Under the pieces are notes generated by a model that was given only the letters and a program-made list of their open reading frames with translations, searched no databases and was not told the DNA's origin. A program made the translations under genes and the position numbers. This document shows positions 44,628 to 57,844 of a DNA stretch of 64,000 nt, in pieces. The stretch is taken from positions 1-64,000 of the forward strand of contig JAHQIW010004483.1 of assembly GCA_019055375.1 (NCBI GenBank). Direction: 5' to 3'. Origin of the DNA: Parelaphostrongylus tenuis (Eukaryota > Nematoda > Chromadorea > Rhabditida > Metastrongylidae). How positions within the stretch are numbered: position 1 is the first letter of the stretch; each line of letters begins with the position of its first letter.

Positions 44628-44842
44628 CGATGAAGTGGAATGAGACGGCGATGTCATTCCTGTTCCGAGCTCCGAGGTATGGAACACTGAAATCAAGTAC
44701 ATGTATTTACATTCCGTAGTTTTTTCTTCAGTGCTCTCAGTAGGATAAGTTTTTAAAGTACACGCTATTTCTCCTAATCTAAATCTGCATATAATTCATC
44801 TTCATCAACCTCAGTATACATCGAGTGATTCGAGGTAACAGC
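44628..44842 (+). pseudogene. Relic K3, truncated right copy
   Basis: Only the part inward of the 2.9-kb difference is present. It then joins directly to copy B of the duplication at about 44845. Confidence 0.4.
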
Positions 44843-45306
44843 AAATATGGAAAATATTACAGAAATCCTAGAGTTCTGCGAAATGGTGAAAAAACCTTAA
44901 CTAAATGATAAAAATCGCTTACCAGCTGCAATTTGCACTGCGCGTTGCGACTGCAACTGGTGGATTTGAAAGGATTATTGCGTTGCATCAGTCAAAATGA
45001 GATTTAGTTTAATACTCGGCACACTTTTGGAATATATTACGTGGGAGTGGCGCTAATATCGACCACGCAGTTGATTGATCGCTTACATGTGAACTGCGAT
45101 TTTTGTCATTAAACTTAGATTTTGCATTTCGCGTGTAGTCATGGCTTCTTAGGCTCACTCTCATTAGAGTTCATCTGGCAAAATAAAATAAAGTGAAAAG
45201 TCTAAGTATACAGAACGATAGCACAGAGCTTCCTCTACAATCCTCGTACGGAAAAGCTCGAGATTTCCATGAATTGAAGAACAAACTTTCAGGAAGTAGC
45301 ACGAAT

Positions 45307-45350
45307 AACGCCCCTTCGAGGGGGCGTTGAGATCGCTGCGCACGGCGCAG
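45307..45350 (-). ncRNA. Candidate structured RNA hairpin pair, right arm
   Basis: Mirror of 33665-33708, unchanged. Confidence 0.35.
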
Positions 45351-45652
45351 TTTGAGAGACCAGCGATATTTCGCGCCGAGAATGAACATTTTTTTGGCTG
45401 CAATAGCGCTCTCAGAGGGCCTCTCAGAACTTAAATATACCACTGCAATCGACGAGATTTAGATGACTCTAAAAGTGTAGGAAAAAGCTCTGCTCAGTAA
45501 AAAACACTCTAAGTGTGCAACGTGATATTACTTATACCGCTGCAGTGCAATGGAAGGGCATTTTTAGTTCAAAAATCCACCTTCAACCTTTTTGGATTCA
45601 AGCTATCGAATGACTAGCGGAACTCTGAAATAGCAAAAATGGTGCGAATGTC

Positions 45653-46195
45653 AATCTGACAATGTATTCTGAACCTTCTATGAGATCTGTTGTGGGCACT
45701 TATACAGTGCAAGGCAAGTGTTTCGGCCTTCCAGCCTAGTCCCTCACACGGTGGCTTTTCGCTCACTCAATACCTCGGGGATCTAGCCCTTCATAGAGCT
45801 ATCGACGACGACCTTTTTACACTCGACGTAGGGTGAAACAATCACGGTGGCGCTCTTTCAAAGTGCCGAGTGTGACTAATGGTCGATTGCATGCCGTATT
45901 GGCTGTTGCGTGGGCATATGTCATTGCAACTGCCTATTTTGAATCATTGTTCATAAACAGTGTAATCTGACAATCACACTGGGCACTTTGATAGAACGCC
46001 ACGGTGATTCTTTCACCGCAAGTCATGTGTGAAAAGTTCCTCGCCGATTCCTTCCTTAGAGAGGTAAATCCCCGAGAAGTTGACCGAACGAAAAGGCACT
46101 GCGCAACTGACGAGGATGTAATACCAAAACACATTTCTGAATTTATAAGTGTCCATAATGACGTCATGAAAGGCTCAAAATACATTAACAGATTA
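45653..46195. repeat. Inverted exon-like pair FB-E, right arm
   Basis: Mirror of 32820-33362. The 67-codon frame at 46004-46207 (plus) is identical. Confidence 0.65.
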
Positions 46196-46453
46196 TACTG
46201 GTCTTAAGCGAGGTTTTGAAATGGTCGGTTAGAATGTTTGTTGCATAAGACTGGATACTCCTCTGATTACATAGACCATCTCTTACGTGTACCTTAAACG
46301 CCCAATAAACATTGAAAGAAAATGAAGAATTGGACAAAAGAAGGAGAGTAGCATAAGCGGCAGTCGGGCTTGTCAAAGGAGCTATTGGCTAGAAATCCCG
46401 CCTCAAACTCCGTGCTCACCTCTTCTAATCAATAGTCCTCCCAACGCTCCGTC

Positions 46454-47042
46454 GTGAAGCATAGACGTGAACTGATGTTGAACATTGTCAGAAATCTGCA
46501 CACTGCTCACAAATCACTTGAACGACGTCTCGTCAAATTTAGTCGGCACTCACAAAGTTTAGCCGGGCTACTCTTCTCAGATCTTCGAAAAACTATTCCG
46601 TCTTCAAAATTATGTAAATCGTGCATTGATAGCGGACACAGATGAGCCGATCACATAATAAATGAACAGATAACAACAGACGAAAAGAGCAATCAAGTAA
46701 ACTCCAACAATTGGAAGCGCTCTCATGGAATACCTTTCAAAGAATGGACACGTTTTTGTGACCAACGTCATCATCTGCATGCACCAATGACAAAGAGTAG
46801 ATGATCACGGAATGGACCTCGTGCACGTCATCATGCTCGAAGCAGAACACCTCAATAGAGGACAAATGCTCGAGAGAGAATCGAATGGAAACTTTGCTGA
46901 GTCTCTGACTACCAGTGAAGATGAGTCTCCCAAGAAAATGCTTAAGCAGAGGAATTTCTGGGAGAAAGTTATTAGCAGTGTGTTTCAGTGCCTAGCCGGA
47001 ATAAACATTAATAGAGGTCGTAATCATATATTTGAGGAATAG
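46454..47042 (+). pseudogene. Unrecognised open frames of copy B, right arm
   Basis: Mirror of 31972-32560, same peptides. Confidence 0.3.
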
Positions 47043-47397
47043 TTCTCTAGAACAGATGCGTACAAATATTGCTCAAACACTTCATTGAATGTATAGAATT
47101 TCTGCATAAAACATCTATTCAACCAACAAAAACGTGTACAATCAACATCCATCAACAAAAAGTTACACTAAAAAACCAGTAATCATGAACAGTTGATAAT
47201 TTAGGTGAACGAGAGATGAACAGTTAAAGAGAATCAAAACAATAGCGAGAGATGAACAGTTAAACGAGAATCAAAACAGCAAAGTGCTCAAGTAATCAAC
47301 AAGCTCTATGTCTTAGGGTTTACATATAGGCTAAATATAGAAGCATTAACTTAACATGTACTTGAGCATTGCTGGCAGTGTATCTTCTGCCATCCTT

Positions 47398-48312
47398 CTA
47401 TAGCATTGGGAAAAAGTTTTCCTTGTTATAAGATGGGCGTATGAATAACGCAGCTGGGTGTGACGCGTCAGAGTGCTTTTTGATCAGTTGCTTGTTAACG
47501 ATCACAGCGGCGTCTTCACCCTCCTGTTGAGGAAAACATAGAATGTACTGGAAACAAAATGGCCCGAATAGGATCACAAACACCATGAGAACCACGCCAA
47601 AATCTTGTTTTGACACCAAAATCATCAAAGGGCACATACTTGTTCCTATCTTGCTTCGCCACTTTCTTACCATGTTCGTGACCGGCCATTCCTCTGAGGA
47701 CGATCTTAAAACCTGCATTTCATATAGGGGACAGCACATTTGGTTGTAGAGCAGAAAATCACTCTTGGAAATCACAACCTGTAAAGATAAATTGGAATAA
47801 AGGCTATTGAAAACTTACTCAGGTGCGCCACGTTAGGGACAATTTGAATTTTCGTTTCTGACTTGCCTTCCTGTCATTTCTTCGGCTTTGCCATAACTTG
47901 AATTAAAACACATTTCCTGGCAATAAATTCTTCTAAACAATATGCGATTCCGTGAAAAAGTAACCTTTCAACACAATGAATGGTGAGACCCTGTGCGGAA
48001 GCATGCAGTTCGCCAGCTAACCACGGCGTCAGTATTAGCAAGCGTCTCATAGTGTTCACCGAGTGATTCGTTTAGGTGAGGGTCATCATTTTGACCCAGC
48101 GAATCTGCGCTTCTTCCTCTGGAGGAAATCTTCTCCTGCTCGGTACTTATCTATAAATCATTTACTACAAATCATGAACTGGAAGAAACTATTTAGAAGA
48201 GAAATTACTCACATAGCCGGAGCAGAGTCAGGAGCGGGTGGCCGATTAGGTCTCGCAGATAATCGAACACGCCGCGCTCGCCGTGCGGCAGCGGCGTGTG
48301 CCGTGCGGCCAT
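47398..48312 (-). pseudogene. Unrecognised locus G, right-arm mirror
   Basis: Mirror of 30702-31616 with the same frameshift in the last exon. Confidence 0.35.
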
Positions 48313-48713
48313 CGAAGCGGGAAGCAGCGTCGCACTAGTCGCTCTCGCAGCAGTTGGCGTGAACGATCTTACGACTGGAGCGCATAATCTTCACATCGTT
48401 GCGGTTTCGTAATGAATCCGGACCTCTCCCATGAATGAATGAAATTTTGTCTTCAACAAAGAATGGAATTTGAAGAAGTAACGGTACTCATCTGTTAGAC
48501 GGCACGCCAAATGAATATTCGATCTCACTTGCTAAACAAGATTTTTTCCTGGGAGTGCTAATAATCATTCGAAAACTTAAATCTCTTGCTAGAGCTCCAC
48601 ATTGCTGGTTTTTTAGAGCATCCTTCCATAACGCTGTAAACTCAAATTAAAATTATATTTCACACATTTACACGCTCTTTTTCTTATCTCGCTTATAGTA
48701 CAGTAGGATAAGT

Positions 48714-50574
48714 AGGATAAGTAGGATAAGCTCACAGTAGGATAAGTTTTCAAAGAACACGCTATTTCTCCTAATCTAAATCTGCATATAGTTCATCTTT
48801 ACCAACTTCAGTATACATCGAGTGATTCGAGGTAACAGAAGCAACCTATCAGTTTCTCACTCTAGAGTTTTCGTGTTTTCCACAATTTTCTGCTCTTTCG
48901 AAGCATTTGTAGCGCGTTGTCGTATTCATCAAAAGTCTTCATGTAAAACTCTCATCACCTAATGTTGTTGTTCATTTGACATGTGAAACTCAATCGCTAA
49001 AGCCTATTGCTCAATTTTTGGCACAGCTATATCACGTCTCAGATCCACATCTTAGCGTACATATGGCAGCGTGAGATAATTTGATCGTCTGTTTCGGTGG
49101 GAACTGCAGATCGCCTCCGTAATATGTGATTTGAACTTCTTTCCACAACTCTCTATAAATGAGTTTTCGACCTGTAGGCTAAAGGTGGGATAATCAATCA
49201 ATGGATAAAGGTTACGCGGAGTTGTGCGTTCATTCAACTGCTCATCAAAACAGTCGCCGATAGTCCTCTCATAAAATTCGCAGTAACGATCTTTGGAGAC
49301 AAACTGTCAATTCCAGCGTGTTGAATTCAAGTTCACTTGGACCTATACATTGGCATAGATCTGAATAGGAAGTGACTTCGTAGAGGTCGAGGAATCATAG
49401 GTCCCATAATGCGCGTTTCATTCCTCGGCTTTTATCAAAGATTCCACGTGGAGAAGTGAATGCATTTTCTGCATCACGCAGGCCACTTCAATAGAAATCA
49501 AGAAACTCCAAACGAGATCTATTTTCGACATTCTGCAAAATCATCAGCGACCAACAAGCAACAGGAAAGAATAATTGTCAAATCAGCTCATTTCATTGCA
49601 TTAGCAACGGATCAAGCACTTAATTGCCATATTAATATGCAGTGAAAATATTCGAAAACAGACAAAATGAGGCAATTTATCTAAAGGTTGTCGGATAATT
49701 TGTCTATTCATTGCTTTCACTTCAACAGCGGCATAGTTCAGAGTGCACTGTCCAATTCTGAACTATTAAGATAGCCAACTGTTCGATCTATGCTTTTCAG
49801 AACATATAATAGATGTTCACTCTCCATTAAATTTGAGTTCTTCAGTTGATGGAATGCTATGCCTTCTCTGCTAATTTGAAGTTGTCGGTTTATATTGATT
49901 ATGTGAAGTTGATCTCCTTTTATCATCTTGCGAATGTTGAATCATTTCTGTTTATTAAAAAAATACTTGTTCTTGAAACTATGCGCTTCAGATGTATCTT
50001 GACGATGCCATTAATCCCTCGCGAGTTTGTATGTGGAAATAAACATGTATGTGATTCTACCCATCAGTGTTATACCTAAATAGCAGAAAAATTATTTTGC
50101 ACATAAACTTCAGTGCTGCTTGGTATTTGAAGCAAGTATTGGCCTTTCTCATTTACACCTACGTTAGTCGCTTATGCGAATTTTTTTGCAATAGATTAAA
50201 GTGCTTCTCTTTGATAGGAAAAACGCTCAGACTGGAGTGTAAAAACTGTGCAGTTCTTGAACAATCTTCGAAATTATCCTGAGTGGACACCACGCATTCA
50301 GTACGTCAAATTGAACGCCATGGTGTCTAAAAGTGAGCTGACTACTATCCCGTCTTTACCGCTCATTTTCAGTTGAGAGGGCAGTGATGATTCGCATTAC
50401 TTAGGCTTTCAGCTGGAACCAGCAGTTCATGTATGTTCAAATGTTAATGTTTGCCCGAACATATGCTGATGGCGACAAAAGATATGAATTACAATGATCT
50501 CGCAATCCTAATCAGAGTATCCTTTTGCATTAAATCCCGGGACCGACTATCTGTTAACTTCTGCATAGTTTGAA
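48714..50574 (+). pseudogene. Gene-like relic K2, right-arm mirror
   Basis: Mirror of 28440-30300. The exon-like block after TTTGATAG lies at 50214-50346 on the plus strand. Confidence 0.4.
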
Positions 50575-50588
50575 TAAATGAATACCTT

Positions 50589-51219
50589 CTTCTGTTTAGC
50601 CACTCCGAGGTGCCATTGATATTATTTATTGAATATCAGCGAAGCGTATAAAAATACAGTTAATAATGCAGCATGAATATTACAACAGTCATGGTGGTTT
50701 ACGTTTCGGTAAGGTTTGCTATTTTCAGATTCTAGATTGGTCAAACTGATTTTCAAATTCTTAAATCAAAGGCTTTCAACCCCAGCGGAAAACGTAAGAA
50801 ATAAATTTTTGGATCGCATAGGAAGAACTTCATTTTAAAAAACGTTCACCGCTCAGATGTTCTAGGTCTTTCAACTTATCATTGAAGACCTGACACTTGG
50901 AGTCTGAGTACAAATTCCAAGTGGCACGTCTTCAATGATTAGTTGCAAGACCTATACCCATAGGCTGTGAGTGTTTTTAAAATGAAGTTTTTCCTATGCG
51001 ACCCAAAAATTCATTTCTTAAGTTTTCTGCTGTTGTTTTGAAGCCCTTTGATCAAATAATTTGTCAATCAGTTTGACCTTTCAAGGCTCTGAAAATAGCG
51101 AACCTTGCCGAAACGTAAGCCACCACGACTGTTGTATTATTCATGCTGCATTGCTAACTGTATTTTGATACGCTTCGCTGATATTCAATAAATAATATCA
51201 ATGACACCTCGGAGCGGCT
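50589..51219. mobile_element. Fold-back element FB-C, right-arm copy
   Basis: Mirror of 27795-28425 with the same arms and central hairpin. Confidence 0.9.
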
Positions 51220-51233
51220 AAACCGAAAAAGTA

Positions 51234-51904
51234 TCCTTTTAATTTCTGTTTCTTTTCGTAATATGTTTGAATCCATAGCGTGTATTGATCTGCTGGAAAC
51301 GAGTTTTTGATAGATAGCGAAAACACTAAACTCTCCAGAAAATAAGAAAAAAATAGATTCTGAGTGTTATTCTTTCGGCGCCATTCCTATATTTACGTCG
51401 TTCCCTCATGCAAGTAATTTTAGACAGCATTCGAACAGGCGGAGAACATTCCTCAAGAAAGAACACTTTTCCGCTTGCACTGCGAAAATGCTGTCTCGGG
51501 CGTGAGTTTGATGATAAAGTAATGCAGCTTCTACAGGTACCTCTCGTTTTATGTCACATCCTATGTTAAGGTGTTTATCAGATACAGTCACTTCATCACC
51601 ACCTCTTCTAGTGAAGCAATCGAAAATTCTTTTGGAATTAAATCATAATGGATCGACAGGATATCTGACATAGGATTAGATTATCGTTTAGATATGACTG
51701 TCATCATCGGCTCTTCAGAATACGCGCATGGAGACCTCTGATCTGAGAGGCTTTTGTGTGATCGAAAAACACGGTAGCGTACTGAGAGCGCGGTTTACCA
51801 CCACTTTTTCAATTCGTTCTGCAATTGACCGCAGGCGTACTTTGGAGCTGCGTTACTACGATGAACAAAAGCGAATGGCAAGCGCGTGACCGTCAGTTTT
51901 TCTT
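51234..51904. repeat. Mirror of 27110-27780
   Basis: Old paralogous block carried in the right arm. No protein recognised. Confidence 0.55.
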
Positions 51905-51946
51905 AAAACTTGCCTTTTCAAATCCTTCATATTACGCTCATAATTA

Positions 51947-52080
51947 GCGCGTGTGGCGCAGTGATTAGAAGTGAACTGCGGCGCACAACTGATCATGCGA
52001 TGGCCGGTGGTTTGATCACGAGCATGAGGCGCACCAAGCCTTGCGTATTACCGAGGTTGGTGAATTTGCACCAGACATGT
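51947..52080 (+). mobile_element. tRNA-derived SINE, right-arm copy
   Basis: TGGCGCAGTGAT at 51954 and GGTTTGATCAC at 52009 on the plus strand. See 26934-27067. Confidence 0.55.
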
Positions 52081-53329
52081 CTGGAAGGACAGCAACACTG
52101 ACTCGATAGATCACTAAGCCATCGAGAGGCATTTCAACCCTAAGGGACGACGTGTACCACGTGGGGTGCACAAATGTTGCAAAGCCTTTCTCGGTGTATA
52201 AAAGCTTTTTCTCAGAAAAACAATCATTCAAAGGCTTAGATCTCTGCTGTTTCAAAGATCTGTTCGGTTTTAGAAAAGGACTTCTTATTATATTGCAGTA
52301 GCAAAAATCAGTTATGCTTCACACTCAATTTTCTTACTTTGCTCGGTTGGGGCTTCGATATTTCTCGCTACCAAAGTTTTATTAGAGTTAGTTAGATAGC
52401 CCAAATATCGAGAATTCTGATGATATAAATGGTTTTTGAAAGGTTACCATTTGGCCCTGTAAAAGCGAAAACAAGTTTACATTTCTGCCTGTAATGTTGC
52501 CCAACCGCTTTTACGTCAGGGGTGGTTTTTTGGTACTTGTGGATAAATTCTATAGCTCAAAGGTATCTTATCGTGATGCAAAAAAAAAGGAATTATCATG
52601 AATGAATCTTTTACAAAAGTTCCTTATAAAGAGTAATAACTTCTTTTAAAATCCTTCATTTTACAGCGATAATACCGCGTTCTTGCAAAAAAAATAAACA
52701 AACTTACAACTTCTATTGTGCATTTGTATAGCTCCGTGCTCGAATGTAGCTTGAGAGCACATCTTCCACAACCAAACATTTCTAATAGAGTCTACATGGA
52801 GGTAACTCCATTTTATAGTTCGAGTAAGTGTAGGAAGAACGCGCATTCATTATTGCGTATGATACGGTACTTCCTCTATCAGCACCCATATTAAAAAAGC
52901 GTATTTTTCCCCCTCTTCGAGACATTCTAGTAGTTATTTGATACCTTAAAGACTGAAAAATTGAAAAGGTGTGCTTTATTTTTTTGAAGATCTTGAATTA
53001 CGGTGTAACAGTGAAGAGAAAATGTTATCTAACACTTATGCATTTTTCGATGAACAAAGCTTTTCCTCAAGAAGTTTCTTAATTTTTCGATAGCACACTA
53101 TTTCTGATTATTCAAGAAATCTCTTTATTGCGCTACTATACTGAATTTAAGATTATCTTTCACGTCCAGAGCGTATACCTTCCACCGGTATGTGGATGAA
53201 TCTTGCAACATTAACATCAAGCCGTGCTCAATAACCATTCGATAGCTTAAATCTCGAGAAATTCAGTAATGTGCTTACCGTTACCAAGAGCGGCTATCGA
53301 TTAACTTTGACATTGTTGAAATATTCCAT
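52081..53329. other. No gene; family P motifs (mirror of 25686-26933)
   Basis: Contains the mirror of the family P copy at about 52194-52449. One T more than the left arm in the run near 53286. Confidence 0.4.
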
Positions 53330-53454
53330 TATTATCTTTGCTTCAGCCAACACGAAGATGTTAATGCACGTTTATTTCGTACAAAAATACAAAACAAAAT
53401 AACACAAAATGAACGTGTATTAACAACCTCGTGTTTGCTGAAGCAAAGATAATC
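53330..53454. mobile_element. Short fold-back element FB-D, right-arm copy
   Basis: Mirror of 25561-25685. Confidence 0.85.
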
Positions 53455-54059
53455 ACGAAACGAGCTTGTCTTTTGAAAAAAGTCTCTTTGCGAGCTGTAA
53501 CAAAAGGAACATAATTGTGTTTTGCACTTGAATATTTCTTTGCTAGACACGATTTTTCTCTCAAGTTTTCACACCCATTCGGTGGCGCATATCTTAGCGA
53601 TTTAAATAAAATGCTTGATTTTTGAGAAAGACTTCTGAATAGTTGTTACAGCTAAAAGGATAATGGGTTTTACATTCGAGGTGCAAAGCACGCTACGTGT
53701 AAATTGCGCTCCACGATTGGCAAGACGTCAAGTTGGAAGTCAATGATTTTCTACCTGTAACAGCGCAATGAAACGTCTCCTCCAAAAATCAAGTTTATCA
53801 CTGAGATCGTTGAAAATTGTACTATCAAATGGTTACTGAATATCTAAATGAAAGTTGATGTTCAGCAAAAGATGCCTAAATGCAAGAGAAAATTTTACTT
53901 TAATTTTGCATAATATTATAAAAACCATTTGAAAAATGAGATAAATTCTTTAAATTCTCGATGTTCAAGCTATTGAAAACCTACTAAAACGTCATAAAGA
54001 AATGAAAGATACGTCTTCTTGAATATGGGTGTTGATAGGGAAAAAGTAGCGATTTCTGG
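53455..54059. other. No recognisable gene (mirror of 24955-25560)
   Basis: Nothing beyond a diverged family P end motif. Confidence 0.35.
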
Positions 54060-57000
54060 AAACACACTAACTAATCTGCAAGGGAGTACCCTGCTTCTGC
54101 AGCGCCGATTTCACAAAACTCTGCCACCACGCGTCAAATTGGCCAATATCCTGAGTCGCCTTCAACAAATAAGTCTCTCTCAATCCTCCGAGAGAGACTA
54201 GCGAGAAACTCGTGGGTACCCAGCCTCTACGTTTAGAGTCTAGCAAGCAATACGTTGAGTATCAAAATGCTAGAAACAGCAATAAATATGAGCCTTATTC
54301 CCCTGACCTTGAAGGAGCCCCCAGTACCGCAGCGCTGGGTAGGATGAGTACGGAGAGGCTGCTAAAATCTCGGAGCCAAACTAGGCTGTCAAAACCGAAA
54401 CGAGCCAAAGAGACGATTTGTACCTACAGAGCAATAACACGTGCTCACGAATTAGCCATAAAAGATCTATTGATTCAAGCAAGAGCGATAAGGTAAGGCA
54501 CAACTGGCGTGACTGAGACGAGAAAATCGTCCTTTTGACGCTGTTTATGCCAACGAAGAAGATTCTTGGAACATGCAATAGCAGAGGTGTCGGCGGCGTT
54601 AGCGTCCTCGTCAACTCGAATTTGATCGTGAACATCGATTCATTTGAACAACTAATATCCCCTATCGGACGATTACGGCTAAAACGTGTGGTTCAATGCC
54701 GGCCTTGACCATCTTCGTTGCTTACGTGCCAACATCAAGCTATGACTAAGGCAAAGTCGAAGCGTTCTTTAAGGACCTCGAAAAATTCTTCAGAGAAGAT
54801 AATACATTCTTCAAAGTCATTGTCGGAGATTTTGATGCAAAAATTGGACCTAGAAGAACTCTTAAGAACACCACATTGGGACCCACGGACTAGAATGGAA
54901 TGAACAGGGTGAGAGGTTATCTGAGTTTATCATTGCGACCCAAACCATTCATGGTAACTCACAGTTCCAAAAGCCTTGCTCTCAACGATGAATGTGGGAG
55001 TCTCCGAATGGTGAGTACCATAACGAGATAGACCACATCTAATTGAATCGAAGGCTTTCCCTGAGCGATGTCGCAGTTCTTCCTATGTTCCACACGGGAT
55101 CAGACCATGGCATCATTCGCACGACGTTCCGTTCTCCGATGAAAGGAGAGGAAGCCGCTAAATTCAGACAATGAAACCCCAGAATTGCCATAAACTAGGA
55201 TGTATTCAAATCATTAGCCGTGTCTTGGGAAGATACCGCTGTCGACAAATCGACGAAGGATGCAGCTGCCTCGTTGAATATCTTAACGTTAGCGCTATGA
55301 AAGCCGAGAGTCCTAAAGTCACGAGGAAACGCTTGTCTCTACAGACACTTGAGCTGATACGTCAACGTGGAATCGCATGAGCTACAGGCATCCGAAACCT
55401 TACGTCCGAAATCGCGAAACGCTGCAGAGAAGCGATAAAAGAAGACCTCAAAGAGGGACGAGCAGCAGTTATGGCAGAAGCTGCAGAAGCTGGGAAGAGC
55501 ATTCGCAAGCCAAGCGAGGCTTTGCCAATTATAAGAACAAGATGATTGCACTCCGATACCCTGACGGGACACTTACAGCTTCGAGAAGGGCTATGGAGAA
55601 AATCATCCACCAATACTTCTCGGATCTCTTCGCTAGCCATGTCCTCTTACCGTCATATAAATTGAAAGAGGATGAACAGGTCGTTCCACCGGACCTCCCA
55701 TCCAAAATCCGACATACTACATCGTCGGTGAAGAATAGAACAACACTTGGTCCAGACAATAGTAGACCAGAACACCCGAAGAATCTGCCGCCAGTTCTCA
55801 TCAACACCCTGGCTCGGCTCTTCACTCGCTACTTGTCAGAATGCAAGGTCCCTATTCAATGGAAAATCAGCAAGACCGTATTGTTGTTTGAAAAGGGAGA
55901 CCTTCATGACATAGGGAATTATCGCCCAATCTGCTTGCTGCCCGTTGTCTACAAACTCTTTACTCGAGTCATCCTAAACAGGATTGACAAAACACTGGAC
56001 GAAGGACAGTCATGCGAACAAGCAGGGTTCCGGAAAAGACTTAGTACCATGGACCACATCCACACGATTACAAGACTCATCGACGTCTCACGAGAGTACA
56101 AACAACCACTCTGTCTCACTTTCATCGATCTGAGGAAAGCCTTTGATGCAGTGGAAACAGAAGCGGTTATAGAGGCTCTGGATTACCAGGGCGTCCCTAC
56201 TCGGTACATAATGATCCTTCGTGAGCTTTATAAAGATTTCACGACCAGAATATCTCAATTCTACAACAATATCACCATTGACGTAAGAAGAGGGGTTCGA
56301 CAAGGCGATACAATTTTGCCAAAACTATTCACTGCCACCTTACAAAACGTCATGCGAACATTAGAATGGGACGAAATGGGAGTAAAAATACACGGTCAAC
56401 AATTAAACCATCTTCGCTTTGCTGACGATATCGTTCTCATAACACCAAACATCAGCCAAGCGAAACGAATGTTGACCGATTTCGATAACGCCTGTGGAAA
56501 GATTGGTCTTCAACTGAATCTAACGAAAACAATGTTCATGAGGAGCGGATGGATTTCTAATGCCCCATACACGCTCAACGGAACGACAATCGAATGCTTC
56601 AGTTACATCTATCTAGGTCGTGAAATCAACATGATGAACGACCTAGCCCTGGAGTCGAGCAGGAGGAAACGAGCGGCTTGGGGAACGTTTAAGAGCATCG
56701 AAGATGTAGTGAAGAGGACAAAGAACATTCGACTCCGTGCCCACCTTTTCGACTCGACAATTATCCCTGCCCTAACGTATGCAGCAGAAACCTGGTCGCT
56801 ACGTAAGCCGGACGAAAAATCACTTGGCGTTATCAAACGCGCAGTCGAAGGTCGATGCTAGAAGTATCCCGTATCTCGCAAATGAGAGAAAGGATATGAA
56901 GTTCCGACCTACGTCAACGATCGAAAATCAGAGACGCCGTTCTACACGCCAGGATATCGAAAATAGGTGGGCCGGACACGTGATGCGCTTCAACGACAAC

Positions 57001-57230
57001 CGATGGACGAGAGCCGTTACCGACTGGATTCCTCGGGACTTCAAGCGTTCTAAAGGAAGACCACTGACCCGTTGGTCCGATTTCTTCACGAAAGCGATAG
57101 AAGAAAGATATGATGCTCAGTGAATCCCTAGAGCGAGGAGGACCCACTGGGCCACTCTTGCACGCGATAGGGAAAAATGGAAGAGTTGCTGGTACCCGCT
57201 CGAGTCACTCGACGATCAACCTGACAACAG
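54060..57230 (+). mobile_element. RTE-type retrotransposon, right-arm copy
   Basis: Mirror of 21784-24954, read directly on the plus strand: leader, decayed endonuclease (54370-55375), reverse transcriptase (55377-56861), C-terminal domain in shifted frame (56779-57123), and final TGA near 57220. Carries the same deletion and the same TGA as the left copy. Confidence 0.85.
55377..56861 (+). pseudogene. RTE reverse transcriptase, right-arm copy
   Basis: The 494 codons are identical in translation to 22153-23637, with FIDLRKAFD, RRGVRQGD and FADD present. The frame ends early at the shared one-base deletion near 56848. Confidence 0.85.
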
Positions 57231-57844
57231 GTGATACAGGTGAATCGAATTGCGGATTATTGAGAGGGCAGCTTTTTTTTTGGGCTAGTTGGGAATTAGT
57301 GTCTCTTATATTTAATGATTATTGATTCATCTCGATAAGTTTATGTTTAAATTTGTGCGCAAAAGCAAAACCACCTTTCGGTTCGGCGCTTTCTTCTATG
57401 TACTATAACAGTTCTTATGGTAGTCGAAAGGGATCTTCTGCTTATTAAATCTCACAATAAAAAATTCCGTTTACAACTGTGAAGTGATTTCTTACATGCA
57501 TGTAGGAGTTATTTGAGCACCAATAGCACCTGAGCATGTAGAGGAAATCGTAAGTTATGCAGTCGATGAGACTCACCAGAAATTTTCCATGTGGTGGAAA
57601 AAGATCTCTTCAACGAACACTTTATCCACTTTGAGGGCACGCTGTCGTGAAACAGAGACTTACTGTACGTTTATTTCTTTTCACCCTAATTTCATACAAC
57701 GAGTACTTTCTGCTACGAAGTCCGGAGAAATTTTTTGTTTCGCTCTCATCCTGTATATGCATTAGGATTATTTTCTCTACACAGCCGTACTTTCGCCAAG
57801 CAAATAACTCTTGTGTGTCAAGGAAAAACGCTACTTGACATTTA
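57231..57844. other. No recognisable gene (mirror of 21171-21783)
   Basis: Contains the T-tract at 57272 that is one base longer than its left-arm partner. Confidence 0.35.

Larger units (their letters stand above)
44845..48562 (-). repeat. 5-kb duplication copy B, right-arm mirror (truncated)
   Basis: Reverse complement of 30452 to about 34170. The last 0.57 kb of the unit, including its family P copy, is missing here. Confidence 0.9.
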